Origin: Commensalibacter sp963921845
GTDB taxonomy: Bacteria; Pseudomonadota; Alphaproteobacteria; Acetobacterales; Acetobacteraceae
Assembly: GCF_963921845.1 (NCBI RefSeq)
Contig: NZ_CAWUGZ010000013.1
Span: 1-16,095, forward strand
Direction of reading: 5' to 3'
DNA length: 16,095 bases
The notes under the pieces were generated by a model that saw only the letters and a list, made by a program, of their open reading frames with translations, did not search any database and was not told the DNA's origin. This document shows, piece by piece, positions 1 to 7,516 of the stretch. Position 1 is the stretch's first letter, and each line of letters opens with the position of its first letter. The position numbers and the translations under genes were made by a program.

Positions 1-677
1 CTCTATTAGAATACAGCAACACACACCAAAATAGCGCGCCCATCGTAATTTGCCCACCTTTTACGTTATTGCATCACGTTAATAAATTAATTTCTAATTC
101 GTCTATGAAATTAGGTGCACAAAATTGCCATGCCGCTGATAAAGGCGCCCATACGGGTGAGATTTCTGCCGCTATGATTCGCGATACAGGGGCAAAATAT
201 GTTATCTTAGGTCATTCCGAACGAAGAAAAGACTGTCACGAAAGTGATGAAACGGTCAGGCAGAAAACGTCTGCTGCACGAAAAGCAGGTTTAGTTCCTA
301 TCGTCTGTATAGGTGAAACGAAAGAAGAACGCGATTCAAATACCTATAAGCAAGTTATTTCTCGACAATTAAACGAATCCCTTCCTGAAAATTTTGAAGG
401 AATGATTGCCTATGAACCCGTGTGGGCAATTGGAACAGGTATATCTGCTAAAAACGAAGAAATTGCTGAAGTCATTTCACTTATTCGTCAAAAATTAAGC
501 GAAAAATTTGGTGAAATTGGAAAAAAAATCACAATTTTATATGGTGGCTCTGTAAAACCTAACAACGTTAGTGATATATACACTATTGATCAATTGGGAG
601 GAGTATTAGTAGGCGGCGTTAGTCTTATTCCCGAAGATTTTATTAAATTGATTGATATCGCACAAAACTTCAACTAA
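1..677 (+). CDS. tpiA: Triosephosphate isomerase, 5' end cut by the window
   Basis: This cytoplasmic enzyme interconverts dihydroxyacetone phosphate and glyceraldehyde 3-phosphate. The reading frame is open from base 3 (Leu-Leu-Glu-Tyr...) through the TTG at 69, so the gene is cut by the window edge and that TTG is internal, not a start. The upstream codons give IVICPPFTLL, a typical early TIM-barrel strand. Further signatures are GAQNCH, the catalytic-histidine motif GHSERR, the catalytic-glutamate motif AYEPVWAIGTG, and the phosphate-binding YGGSVKP and GGVLVGGVSL near the C-terminus. About 225 residues are present; the family is usually near 250, so only a short N-terminus including the catalytic lysine is missing. 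secG follows 50 bp downstream on the same strand, the usual alphaproteobacterial arrangement. The family assignment is very secure. Confidence 0.97.
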   Translation, partial: LLEYSNTHQNSAPIVICPPFTLLHHVNKLISNSSMKLGAQNCHAADKGAHTGEISAAMIRDTGAKYVILGHSERRKDCHESDETVRQKTSAARKAGLVPIVCIGETKEERDSNTYKQVISRQLNESLPENFEGMIAYEPVWAIGTGISAKNEEIAEVISLIRQKLSEKFGEIGKKITILYGGSVKPNNVSDIYTIDQLGGVLVGGVSLIPEDFIKLIDIAQNFN

Positions 678-727
678 TGCTTTAACGTAATCTTCATTCT
701 ATCGTCTAACGAAAGCACCATTAAATC

Positions 728-1021
728 ATGATGACCATACTTTTAATCCTACATTTAATTGTAACTATTGCCTTAATAGGCGTTGTTTTAATTCAACGTA
801 GCGAAGGTGGTGGTCTCGGTATTGGCAGTAGCCAAGGCATGGGTTCTTTTATGACTGGTCGTGGTACTACCAATTTACTTACCAGAACAACATCCGTACT
901 GGCACTATTATTTATGGTTTTATGTTTGGCCATGGCCATTCTTAATAAAGGAGGCTCTCTTAGATCAAATGATATCTTAGCTCAACCTCAATCAACCAAC
1001 AAAACAGCACCCCTAAAATAA
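728..1021 (+). CDS. secG: Protein-export membrane protein SecG
   Basis: SecG is the small auxiliary subunit of the SecYEG inner-membrane translocon. The 97-residue product has the family layout: a first membrane helix at about residues 3-22, then the diagnostic RSEGGGLG and a glycine-rich cytoplasmic loop (roughly 25-47), then a second helix at about 56-72, and a short polar tail. The tail is low complexity (Gln, Ser, Asn, Thr), as is common in SecG. Two ATG codons are adjacent (728 and 731); either could be the start. No strong Shine-Dalgarno is visible, only GAAAG at 711-715. It sits between tpiA and pyrG with spacers of 50 and 45 bp, which suggests co-transcription. Confidence 0.95.
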   Translation: MMTILLILHLIVTIALIGVVLIQRSEGGGLGIGSSQGMGSFMTGRGTTNLLTRTTSVLALLFMVLCLAMAILNKGGSLRSNDILAQPQSTNKTAPLK

Positions 1022-1066
1022 ATATTATTTTTGTAAATTGCCTCAGTTATTGTAAAGAGAACTTTT

Positions 1067-2707
1067 ATGACACGTTATGTATTCATCACAGGTGGTGTTG
1101 TGTCTTCGTTGGGTAAAGGAATAGCCTCTGCTGCGCTTGCTAGTTTATTACAAGCTAGAGGTTATTCTGTTCGTTTAAGAAAACTGGATCCTTACCTCAA
1201 TGTGGACCCCGGAACCATGAGTCCTTACCAACATGGCGAAGTTTTTGTTACGGACGATGGGGCAGAAACCGATCTTGATTTGGGTCATTACGAACGCTTT
1301 ACAGGGGTTAGTGCTTCTCAACATGATAATGCAACAACAGGTCGTATTTATTCCGATGTCATCATGAGAGAAAGGCGTGGTGACTATTTAGGAGCGACTG
1401 TGCAGGTCATACCGCATATCACCAATGCCATCAAATCTGTTATTTTACATAACGCGGGTGATACTGATTTTATGCTTGTTGAAATCGGTGGTACCGTTGG
1501 AGATATTGAAAGCTTACCTTTTTTAGAAGCAATACGCCAATTGCGAAATGATCTTAAACCCGATCATACATTATTCATGCATTTAACGCTTGTACCTTGG
1601 ATCGCTTCTGCAGGGGAACTTAAAACAAAACCAACCCAACATTCTGTTAAAGAACTGCAAAATGTAGGAATACAACCGCAAATTCTTTTATGCCGTTGCG
1701 ACAGACCTATCCCTAAGAACGAACGACAAAAAATTGCAAATTTCTGTAACGTAAGGTCTGAATCAGTCGTTGCAGCTTTGGATATTGATACCATTTACGC
1801 CTGCCCCATTGCCTATCATGAGGAAGGGTTAGATACAGAAGTTCTTCACCATTTTAAACTTCCTTATGAAAAAGAGCCTAATTTAGAGAAATGGCATCGT
1901 ATTGTAGATGCGTTGCGTCATCCCCAAGGACAAGTGACGATCGCAATCGTTGGCAAATATACTTCTCTAATCGACAGTTATAAATCCCTTATCGAAGCTC
2001 TATTGCATGGAGGTATTGCCAACCGCGTCAGAGTCAACATTAAATGGATAGAAGCCGAACAACTTGAAATTAACGATAATTTAACACCATTTTTTGAAAA
2101 TGTATCTGCCATATTGGTGCCAGGGGCTTTTGGAGAAAGAGGAAGCGAAGGAAAAATCAAGGCTATTCATTATGCAAGAGAAAGCAAAAAACCTTATTTT
2201 GGCATTTGCTTTGGTATGCAATTGGCGGTTATTGAATGCGCACGAAACTTAGCCGGATTGCCAAACGCTTCTTCCTCTGAGTTTGGTCCTACAGGAGAAC
2301 CAGTCGTAGGCCTATTAACAGAATGGATAGATTCAGGACAAGTTAAGAGACACTATTCTGGAGACAAAATGGGGGGTACGATGCGTCTAGGTGCTTATAC
2401 TGCTGTTTTATCCCCTCATTCAAAAGTAGCAGAAATATACAAACAAAACGAAATAAAAGAACGCCACCGCCACCGTTATGAAGTGAATATTCAGTATAAA
2501 CAGCAGATTGAAAAGGCTGGATTGATTTTTTCAGGCCTATCCCCAGACAAAGTTTTACCAGAAATTGTAGAATATCCCGACCATCCTTGGTTTATCGCTG
2601 TTCAATTTCACCCGGAACTTAAATCAAAGCCGTTTGCTCCCCACCCGCTATTCTCTAGTTTCATCAAAGCAGCGCTTGACCAAGGAAAGTTAAAAAATGA
2701 ACAATAA
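1067..2707 (+). CDS. pyrG: CTP synthase (glutamine-hydrolysing)
   Basis: It converts UTP to CTP using ATP and ammonia from glutamine, in the cytoplasm. The full 546 residues match the family length. The N-terminal synthetase domain (about 1-270) begins with YVFITGGVVSSLGKG, whose SSLGKG (13-18) is the ATP-binding loop, and includes VEIGGTVGDIES (138-149). The C-terminal class-I glutamine amidotransferase domain (about 290-540) has the nucleophile Cys381 in GICFGMQ and the His515/Glu517 pair in FHPE. One oddity: the oxyanion-region motif usually read as VPGGFGxRG is VPGAFGERG here, with Ala354 replacing a glycine. The ATG at 1067 gives the canonical start and is preceded by AAAGAGAAC. The stop overlaps the kdsA start, so the two are probably translationally coupled. 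Confidence 0.98.
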   Translation: MTRYVFITGGVVSSLGKGIASAALASLLQARGYSVRLRKLDPYLNVDPGTMSPYQHGEVFVTDDGAETDLDLGHYERFTGVSASQHDNATTGRIYSDVIMRERRGDYLGATVQVIPHITNAIKSVILHNAGDTDFMLVEIGGTVGDIESLPFLEAIRQLRNDLKPDHTLFMHLTLVPWIASAGELKTKPTQHSVKELQNVGIQPQILLCRCDRPIPKNERQKIANFCNVRSESVVAALDIDTIYACPIAYHEEGLDTEVLHHFKLPYEKEPNLEKWHRIVDALRHPQGQVTIAIVGKYTSLIDSYKSLIEALLHGGIANRVRVNIKWIEAEQLEINDNLTPFFENVSAILVPGAFGERGSEGKIKAIHYARESKKPYFGICFGMQLAVIECARNLAGLPNASSSEFGPTGEPVVGLLTEWIDSGQVKRHYSGDKMGGTMRLGAYTAVLSPHSKVAEIYKQNEIKERHRHRYEVNIQYKQQIEKAGLIFSGLSPDKVLPEIVEYPDHPWFIAVQFHPELKSKPFAPHPLFSSFIKAALDQGKLKNEQ

Positions 2708-3521
2708 ATTTGTCAACGTAGGCTCGTTAACTCTAGCTAATCATTTACCCTTCACACTTATCGCAGGACCCTGCCAAATTGAATCTTTGGATCATGCCCT
2801 CGAAATCGGCGCAAGATTAAAGGAAATATGCCTCAAATTATCCATCAATTTAATTTACAAAAGTTCATTTGATAAAGCCAATCGAACCAGTATACAAACG
2901 AAAAGAGGATTAGGCATTGAAAGAGGTTTACGTATTTTACAAGAAGTAAAATCTAATTTAGGACTGCCTATACTGACCGATGTGCATTTACCAGCCCAGT
3001 GTGCAGAAGTTGCTGAGGTAGTTGACGTGCTACAAATACCTGCTTTTTTGTGCAGACAAACCGATTTATTAATAGCTGCTGCAAACACAAACAAAGCGAT
3101 TAATATTAAAAAAGGGCAGTTTTTGGCTCCTTGGGATATGAAAAACGTGGCCGAAAAAATTGCTTCTACAGGCAATAATAATATTTTATTGTGTGACCGA
3201 GGCACTTCTTTTGGTTACAACACTTTGGTAAGCGACATGCGCGGCCTACCCATTATGGCTCAGACAGGATATCCTGTCGTCTTTGATGCAACGCACTCCG
3301 TTCAACAACCCGGTGGTATGGGGAATTCCTCGGGAGGTCAAAGAGAATTCGTCTCTTATTTAGCCCGTGCTGCCATTGCAGTCGGGGTTGCAGCCCTATT
3401 TTTAGAAACCCACGAAGATCCTGACCATGCACCGAGCGATGGACCTAATATGATTGATATTGCTGATCTTCCGTTTCTTTTGGAACAATTAAAACAAATT
3501 GATTCCATTATCAAATCATAA
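2697..3521 (+). CDS. kdsA: 3-deoxy-8-phosphooctulonate synthase (KDO-8-P synthase), metal-type
   Basis: It condenses phosphoenolpyruvate with arabinose 5-phosphate to make KDO-8-phosphate, the precursor of the Kdo sugar of LPS. The 274 residues are full length. Motifs seen: LIAGPCQIES (21-30), KSSFDKANRTS (55-65), LTDVHLPAQC (93-102), IKKGQFLAPWDM (137-148), CDRGTSFGYNTLVSDMRG (166-183) and FDATHSVQQPGG (196-207). In the metal-dependent class the ligands are Cys, His, Glu and Asp; here Cys26, His200, Glu237 and Asp248 occupy those places, whereas the E. coli-type enzyme has Asn at the Cys position. The ATG overlaps the end of pyrG by 11 bp and follows a clear AAGGAAAG ribosome site at about 2682-2689. 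It presumes an LPS-bearing outer membrane. Confidence 0.97.
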   Translation: MNNKFVNVGSLTLANHLPFTLIAGPCQIESLDHALEIGARLKEICLKLSINLIYKSSFDKANRTSIQTKRGLGIERGLRILQEVKSNLGLPILTDVHLPAQCAEVAEVVDVLQIPAFLCRQTDLLIAAANTNKAINIKKGQFLAPWDMKNVAEKIASTGNNNILLCDRGTSFGYNTLVSDMRGLPIMAQTGYPVVFDATHSVQQPGGMGNSSGGQREFVSYLARAAIAVGVAALFLETHEDPDHAPSDGPNMIDIADLPFLLEQLKQIDSIIKS

Positions 3522-4077
3522 GACTAACTCTATTAGCTAATTTTAAGATTAGAATTAATCAACATAAAAATAACGCATTCGAAAAGACTTTATTAATAAG
3601 ATTTTTTCCTAAGAAAACTATATCGTTTACTGTTGTTGTAAAAAAAATTAGCTGAGTTCGTATCTAAAATATGTGATATATAAATTTTTAATACTCATGA
3701 TAATTTTCAAGCTTAGAAATTAATAACTAAAAAAATAAACCGACTATTGGATAAGAAAAAAACAAAGTTAATTTTAATCAAAATATATACAATGTTCGCT
3801 AATAATCCTTAGAGTGCCTTCGATAAAATTAACCCAAAGTGACAAACATTATTTCTTTATTTTGGATGTTTCCCATTTTCTTAAAAAATTATTATTTTAA
3901 GATGTTACCTAAGTGCTGGTAAAATAAACACATAGTGATTATACTTTTTAGATATTTGACAAAGACTACTCTTTGCATGAGTAAGACTCTAAGTCGTAAT
4001 AGTTTATTGTAAGCAAAAAATACAATAAATGTCGCTACCTTTGTAGTTAATGATAATACGGAACGTTAGGATAAAAT
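3522..4077. other. Gene-free AT-rich spacer between kdsA and eno
   Basis: This 556-bp stretch has stop codons throughout all six frames. The longest plausible reading frame is a reverse-strand peptide of about 28 codons beginning near 3981, with no supporting features. I see no tRNA, rRNA or recognisable structured RNA, and no protein remnant I can name. Its last part must include the eno promoter. A TTGACA hexamer at 3956-3961 is present, but no good -10 box stands 16-18 bp after it. An AGGAT Shine-Dalgarno lies just before the eno ATG. A 5-bp hairpin TACTC/GAGTA around 3967-3983 is too weak to interpret. The spacer interrupts an otherwise tight forward gene string, so it may be the relic of a decayed gene. 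Confidence 0.6.
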
Positions 4078-5367
4078 ATGAGTGCAATTGTTGATATTAT
4101 CGCACGGGAAATTCTCGATAGCCGCGGTACTCCAACCGTTGAAGTTGATGTTGAGTTAGAAACGGGTATCATCGGAAGAGCAGCAGTTCCTTCTGGTGCA
4201 TCAACGGGGATACATGAAGCCGTTGAATTACGCGATGACGACAAAAATCGCTATTTTGGCAAAGGTGTTTTAAAGGCTGTTAACAACGTTAATAGCGAAA
4301 TTTTAGAAGCTGTTGTTGGATTGGAATCTCTTGATCAAATCCTAATTGACCAAACAATGATTGATCTTGATGGCACACCCAATAAAGGGCGCTTAGGTGC
4401 GAACGGGATGTTGGCCGTGTCGCTTGCTGCTGCAAAAGCATCCGCTTTGGAATTGGATATACCTTTATACCGCTACATTGGCTCACCCTATGCTCATGTA
4501 TTGCCAGTGCCTATGATGAACATTGTTAACGGTGGTAAACATGCAGACAATCCAATAGATATTCAAGAGTTTATGATTGTTCCTCATGGTGCATCTTCCA
4601 TTAATGAAGCGGTTCGGATGGGGTCGGAAGTTTTTCATACTTTAAAAAAGGATTTGCATGCTGCGGGGTTGAATACAAGCGTAGGAGATGAAGGTGGCTT
4701 CGCACCCAACCTAAAATCCGCAAACGAAGCTTTATCATATATTATGAAAGCCATTGAAAAAGCAGGGTATAAACCTGGTGAAGAAATTTCTCTTGCATTG
4801 GATCTAGCGTCTTCTGAATTTTTTAAAGACGGTAAATATAATATGACCGGAGAAGGAAAGATTTTAAACTCTAGCCAAATGGTGGATTACATTGCCGACC
4901 TTTGCAATAATTTTCCAATTATATCCGCTGAAGATGGATGTTCTGAAGATGACTGGGAAGGTTGGGCAGAATTGACCAATAGACTTGGAAATAAAGTTCA
5001 ATTGGTTGGTGATGATATTTTTGTTACAAATCCAGAAAGATTAGCAAGAGGTATTAAACAAAATATCGGTAATTCTTTATTGGTTAAAGTTAACCAAATT
5101 GGTACGTTAACCGAAACTTTTAGAGCAATGGAGCTTGCCCACCGACACGGATATACTACGGTTGTTAGCCATCGCTCTGGTGAAACTGAGGATGCAACCA
5201 TTGCCGATTTGGCCGTGGCTACCAATGCAGGTCAAATTAAAACAGGTTCTTTATCTCGTTCCGATCGTATTGCAAAATACAATCAACTTATACGTATCGA
5301 AGAGGATTTGGGAAGTTCCGCTCGCTATGCCGGACGTAATGCTTTTAAAGCTTTAGAAATACTTTAA
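4078..5367 (+). CDS. eno: Enolase (phosphopyruvate hydratase)
   Basis: It converts 2-phosphoglycerate to phosphoenolpyruvate in glycolysis and gluconeogenesis. In many bacteria it is also part of the RNA degradosome. The 429 residues match the family. Visible sites: the mobile loop SGASTGIHEAVELRD (39-53), the general-base region GDEGGFAP with Glu205, Mg ligands Asp242 (ALDLASSEFF), Glu285 (AEDGCSEDDWEGW) and Asp312 (GDDIFVTNPERL), catalytic Lys337 (VKVNQIGTLTET), SHRSGETED (364-372), and Lys388 (IKTGSLSRSDR). The loop NKGRLGANGMLAVSLA differs slightly from the common NKSRLGANAILGVSLA. The ATG at 4078 follows TTAGGATAAAAT, a usable Shine-Dalgarno. The gene lies between kdsA and an ftsB-like gene, the standard alphaproteobacterial neighbourhood. 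Confidence 0.98.
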   Translation: MSAIVDIIAREILDSRGTPTVEVDVELETGIIGRAAVPSGASTGIHEAVELRDDDKNRYFGKGVLKAVNNVNSEILEAVVGLESLDQILIDQTMIDLDGTPNKGRLGANGMLAVSLAAAKASALELDIPLYRYIGSPYAHVLPVPMMNIVNGGKHADNPIDIQEFMIVPHGASSINEAVRMGSEVFHTLKKDLHAAGLNTSVGDEGGFAPNLKSANEALSYIMKAIEKAGYKPGEEISLALDLASSEFFKDGKYNMTGEGKILNSSQMVDYIADLCNNFPIISAEDGCSEDDWEGWAELTNRLGNKVQLVGDDIFVTNPERLARGIKQNIGNSLLVKVNQIGTLTETFRAMELAHRHGYTTVVSHRSGETEDATIADLAVATNAGQIKTGSLSRSDRIAKYNQLIRIEEDLGSSARYAGRNAFKALEIL

Positions 5368-5378
5368 AATTTTCTAAC

Positions 5379-5400
5379 CCATTAAACCTTTGTTTAGTGG
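5379..5400 (+). other. Hairpin between eno and the ftsB-like gene
   Basis: CCATTAAAC (5379-5387) pairs with GTTTAGTGG (5392-5400) through nine base pairs, one of them G-U, around a CTTT loop. No T-run follows, so it is not a classical intrinsic terminator. It sits 11 bp after the eno stop and 24 bp before the ribosome site of the next gene. It could stabilise the eno 3' end or modulate read-through; it could also be chance. Confidence 0.4.
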
Positions 5401-5433
5401 ATTATGTATGCATTTAATTTAGTGGAGGGTTCA

Positions 5434-5760
5434 ATGCGCGTTGTTTACTATTGTAAAAAAACAATTAAAGCACTGACCCCTCCACTTTTTTTTCTTGGCT
5501 TGACTGCTTATTTCGGATGGAATACGTTAAACGGCGAACATGGGTTTCACAGTTATAAAATCCAACAAAACGTATTAATTGAAGCCCAAAATGCCCAGAA
5601 GGATGCTCAATTGGAACAACAAGCTTGGGCTAGGCGCGTTGAAGGCCTCAAAAATAATGTGGATAAAGATTTATTGGATGAACGTACAAGAGTAATGCTG
5701 AGCTTTGCTCAAAGCGACGAAATTATCATACCCTATAAAGCGAATGATCATTTATATTAA
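5434..5760 (+). CDS. FtsB/DivIC-family septum formation initiator protein
   Basis: This is a small bitopic inner-membrane protein of the FtsB/DivIC family, whose members join FtsL and FtsQ in the divisome. I chose the ATG at 5434 (108 aa) over the in-frame ATG at 5404. GTGGAGGG ends 4 bases before 5434, an excellent Shine-Dalgarno, and the family in alphaproteobacteria usually starts with a short basic tail (here MRVVYYCKK). A single membrane helix spans about residues 13-32 (LTPPLFFLGLTAYFGW), followed by a Gln/Ala-rich predicted coiled coil at about 40-78. The family-typical C-terminal signature DKDLLDERTRVMLSFAQSDEIII follows. Position after eno fits the conserved alphaproteobacterial order, though the pdhA often found next is absent. 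The family call is good; the divisome role is by homology. Confidence 0.85.
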   Translation: MRVVYYCKKTIKALTPPLFFLGLTAYFGWNTLNGEHGFHSYKIQQNVLIEAQNAQKDAQLEQQAWARRVEGLKNNVDKDLLDERTRVMLSFAQSDEIIIPYKANDHLY

Positions 5761-5790
5761 AAAAAGCTGAAATAATTTTCAGCTTTTTTT
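5761..5790. terminator. Bidirectional intrinsic terminator
   Basis: A 12-bp perfect stem pairs AAAAAGCTGAAA (5761-5772) with TTTCAGCTTTTT (5777-5788) around a TAAT loop. It is flanked by an A-run on the left and a T-run on the right, so it works on both strands. It begins immediately after the stop of the ftsB-like gene and ends 2 bp before the stop of convergent rpmG, so it would terminate both. Confidence 0.85.
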
Positions 5791-5792
5791 AA

Positions 5793-5960
5793 TTATTTAA
5801 TTTTTGATTCCCGAAACACTACATGTTTGCGTACAACTGGATCGTATTTTTTTAATTCCATCTTGCCAGTATGAGCGCGCGCATTTTTTCTGGTTACATA
5901 AAAAAAACCAGTTTCTGCACTCGAAAGAAGTTTAATTTGTATTGTATTACTTTTTGCCAT
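5793..5960 (-). CDS. rpmG: 50S ribosomal protein L33
   Basis: L33 is a small component of the large ribosomal subunit. The reverse strand encodes 55 residues starting MAKSNTIQIKLLSSAETG, followed by FFYVTRKNARAHTGKMELKK and ending YDPVVRKHVVFRESKIK, an end-to-end match to the family. It lacks the paired cysteines of the zinc-binding form, so it is the Cys-minus type common in proteobacteria. The ATG (5960-5958) is preceded by GAGGAT, a good Shine-Dalgarno. A TTGACA hexamer on the same strand at 6074-6069 could be its -35 box, but the -10 is poor (TAAGAA). The gene converges with the ftsB-like gene and shares its terminator. It could also be reached by read-through from the biotin genes 143 bp upstream. 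Confidence 0.95.
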   Translation of the reverse strand: MAKSNTIQIKLLSSAETGFFYVTRKNARAHTGKMELKKYDPVVRKHVVFRESKIK

Positions 5961-6103
5961 ATTATCCTCATTCTATTAAGCTAATGCCATTAGCCATAAA
6001 AATTACAATTTGTATTTTTTGCAATGACCCCTTAACTACTTCCTTGTTCTTACGTTTTTTTTTATATTTGTCAATTGCTATTTCAATATCTAAAGAGTTA
6101 ACC

Positions 6104-7516
6104 CTAAGCCATTAACTGGTTTACCCATTCAGATGCTAGCTTTTTTGCGCATCTATCAATGATTGTTGGGGTTATCGTGTCAAAATGTTCAAATTCTGCA
6201 ATAATGTTGATACGACCATGGGATTCAATAGCTTTTTTATTACTAGGATCAAGCGTTCCGTTTAATATAACCCCAGCAATTTGCAAGCCATTTTGTCTTA
6301 AAATTTGTAAGCTCATAAGGGTATGATTGATCGTTCCCAAGCTGGTTCTGGACACAAGAATAACGGGTAAGTTAAACTTTTTCATTAAATCAATCATATA
6401 ATAATTAAAGGATAACGGAACTAAAATGCCTCCTGCCCCCTCAACAATAATTGGTGAATCAGAACCATAATTTGGAAACTGAACGGTGTGTATGTCAATC
6501 GTTTGTGAATCTTGCTTTGCAGCTTCTTCTGGCGATAAAGGAGCCGCCAATTCAATGCACGGTGGTATAATTTGCGTGTCCGAACAACGCGTAAGCTGTT
6601 TAACTGTAATGCTGTCACCATGGTCACAGTTTAACCCTGTTTGAATAGGTTTCCAATATACGGCCTTCAGCGCCTTTACTAAACAAGAAGCAGCAAACGT
6701 TTTCCCCACTTCCGTATCGGTGCCTGTGACGAAAAACCCCTTGCAAGGAAAATGCTTAAAAAGACCAATGGCAATTTCATAAGTAGTGTACTGGTATTCT
6801 TTATTAAATTCTTTGATGACATGTTTTAAAGAGCCCACTTTAACAGGGCTACTATGATCATGCAGTGTACCAGCGCCTATCCTTTTAAGTTCTTTGAAAA
6901 AATTTAATCCATCCATTGTTAAATCTATCAATGTTTCTCTTTTCCATTGAGAAGAACTTCCATTAATATAGATTGCTTGCAATGCTTCAAAAGAAGGATA
7001 ATGTGAAAAAAGATTATTAACGTTATTTCTAATAAAAATTTCTTGCCATTCTAAGAAACTACTACGTGTTAATGTTGAAAAAACTAAACAGCCATTAGGA
7101 TTTAACAGAGATACGCAATTTACTAACCCTTTTTCTAAATTTTGAAACCATTGAAACGTAAAATTTGAGCAAATCAAGTCATAACGATCGTTTGTTTGTA
7201 TAGTTTCACCATCTAATACGCGATAACTCAATCTCGTATGCGCGTCGCCAAATTTTTCTTGAGCTCGTTTAAGCATTTTTGGCGAAATGTCAGAGGCAAC
7301 AATACGAGCTTCAGGAAATGCACGCAAAAGATGTTGAGTTAAAAATCCAGTCCCGCAGCCTATTTCAAGAATGGTTTGAGGAGGGAACTTTTTATTAAAA
7401 TTTTTCTTAATGTTTGTAACCAATTTTTGTGCTGAGATTTTTTGAACTCTTGCGTATTGGTCATACAAATGCGCTTGATCAAATGCTTTCGTAATTGTAT
7501 CTTTGTAATTAGCCAT
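6104..7516 (-). CDS. bioC-bioD: Fused malonyl-ACP O-methyltransferase (BioC) and dethiobiotin synthetase (BioD)
   Basis: One 470-residue frame joins two biotin enzymes. Residues about 1-255 are BioC, which methylates malonyl-ACP with S-adenosylmethionine so that fatty-acid synthase can extend it to a pimeloyl chain. The SAM-binding motif is LEIGCGTGFL (50-59), followed by the acidic VASDISP and the SNFTFQWF region. Residues about 258-470 are BioD, the ATP-dependent closure of 7,8-diaminononanoate with CO2. It has P-loop GTDTEVGKT (265-273), KPIQTG (289-294) and EGAGGILVPL (359-368). There is hardly any linker, and each half is about normal family length. I chose the ATG at 7516-7514, which overlaps the preceding stop in ATGGCTAA and matches usual BioC N-termini; an in-frame start at 7549 would add 11 residues. 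It is last in the bioF-hydrolase-bioCD operon. Both halves keep their motifs, so both are probably active. Confidence 0.92.
   Translation of the reverse strand: MANYKDTITKAFDQAHLYDQYARVQKISAQKLVTNIKKNFNKKFPPQTILEIGCGTGFLTQHLLRAFPEARIVASDISPKMLKRAQEKFGDAHTRLSYRVLDGETIQTNDRYDLICSNFTFQWFQNLEKGLVNCVSLLNPNGCLVFSTLTRSSFLEWQEIFIRNNVNNLFSHYPSFEALQAIYINGSSSQWKRETLIDLTMDGLNFFKELKRIGAGTLHDHSSPVKVGSLKHVIKEFNKEYQYTTYEIAIGLFKHFPCKGFFVTGTDTEVGKTFAASCLVKALKAVYWKPIQTGLNCDHGDSITVKQLTRCSDTQIIPPCIELAAPLSPEEAAKQDSQTIDIHTVQFPNYGSDSPIIVEGAGGILVPLSFNYYMIDLMKKFNLPVILVSRTSLGTINHTLMSLQILRQNGLQIAGVILNGTLDPSNKKAIESHGRINIIAEFEHFDTITPTIIDRCAKKLASEWVNQLMA

Noticed and set aside
69..71. TTG as the start of tpiA
   Set aside because: The frame stays open to the window edge and encodes conserved TIM-barrel sequence (IVICPPFTLL) upstream of it.
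3956..3987. Strong sigma-70 promoter for eno at TTGACA
   Set aside because: The -35 is perfect, but the nearest -10-like hexamer TAAGAC is 20 bases away and poor, so I did not list it as a promoter.
5135..5356. 73-codon frame within the 3' end of eno
   Set aside because: It lies fully inside the enolase catalytic C-terminus in a different frame and has no ribosome site.
5404..5433. Upstream start for the ftsB-like gene
   Set aside because: The ATG at 5404 lacks a ribosome site, and the extra residues (MYAFNLVEGS) are encoded by the Shine-Dalgarno region of the better start at 5434.
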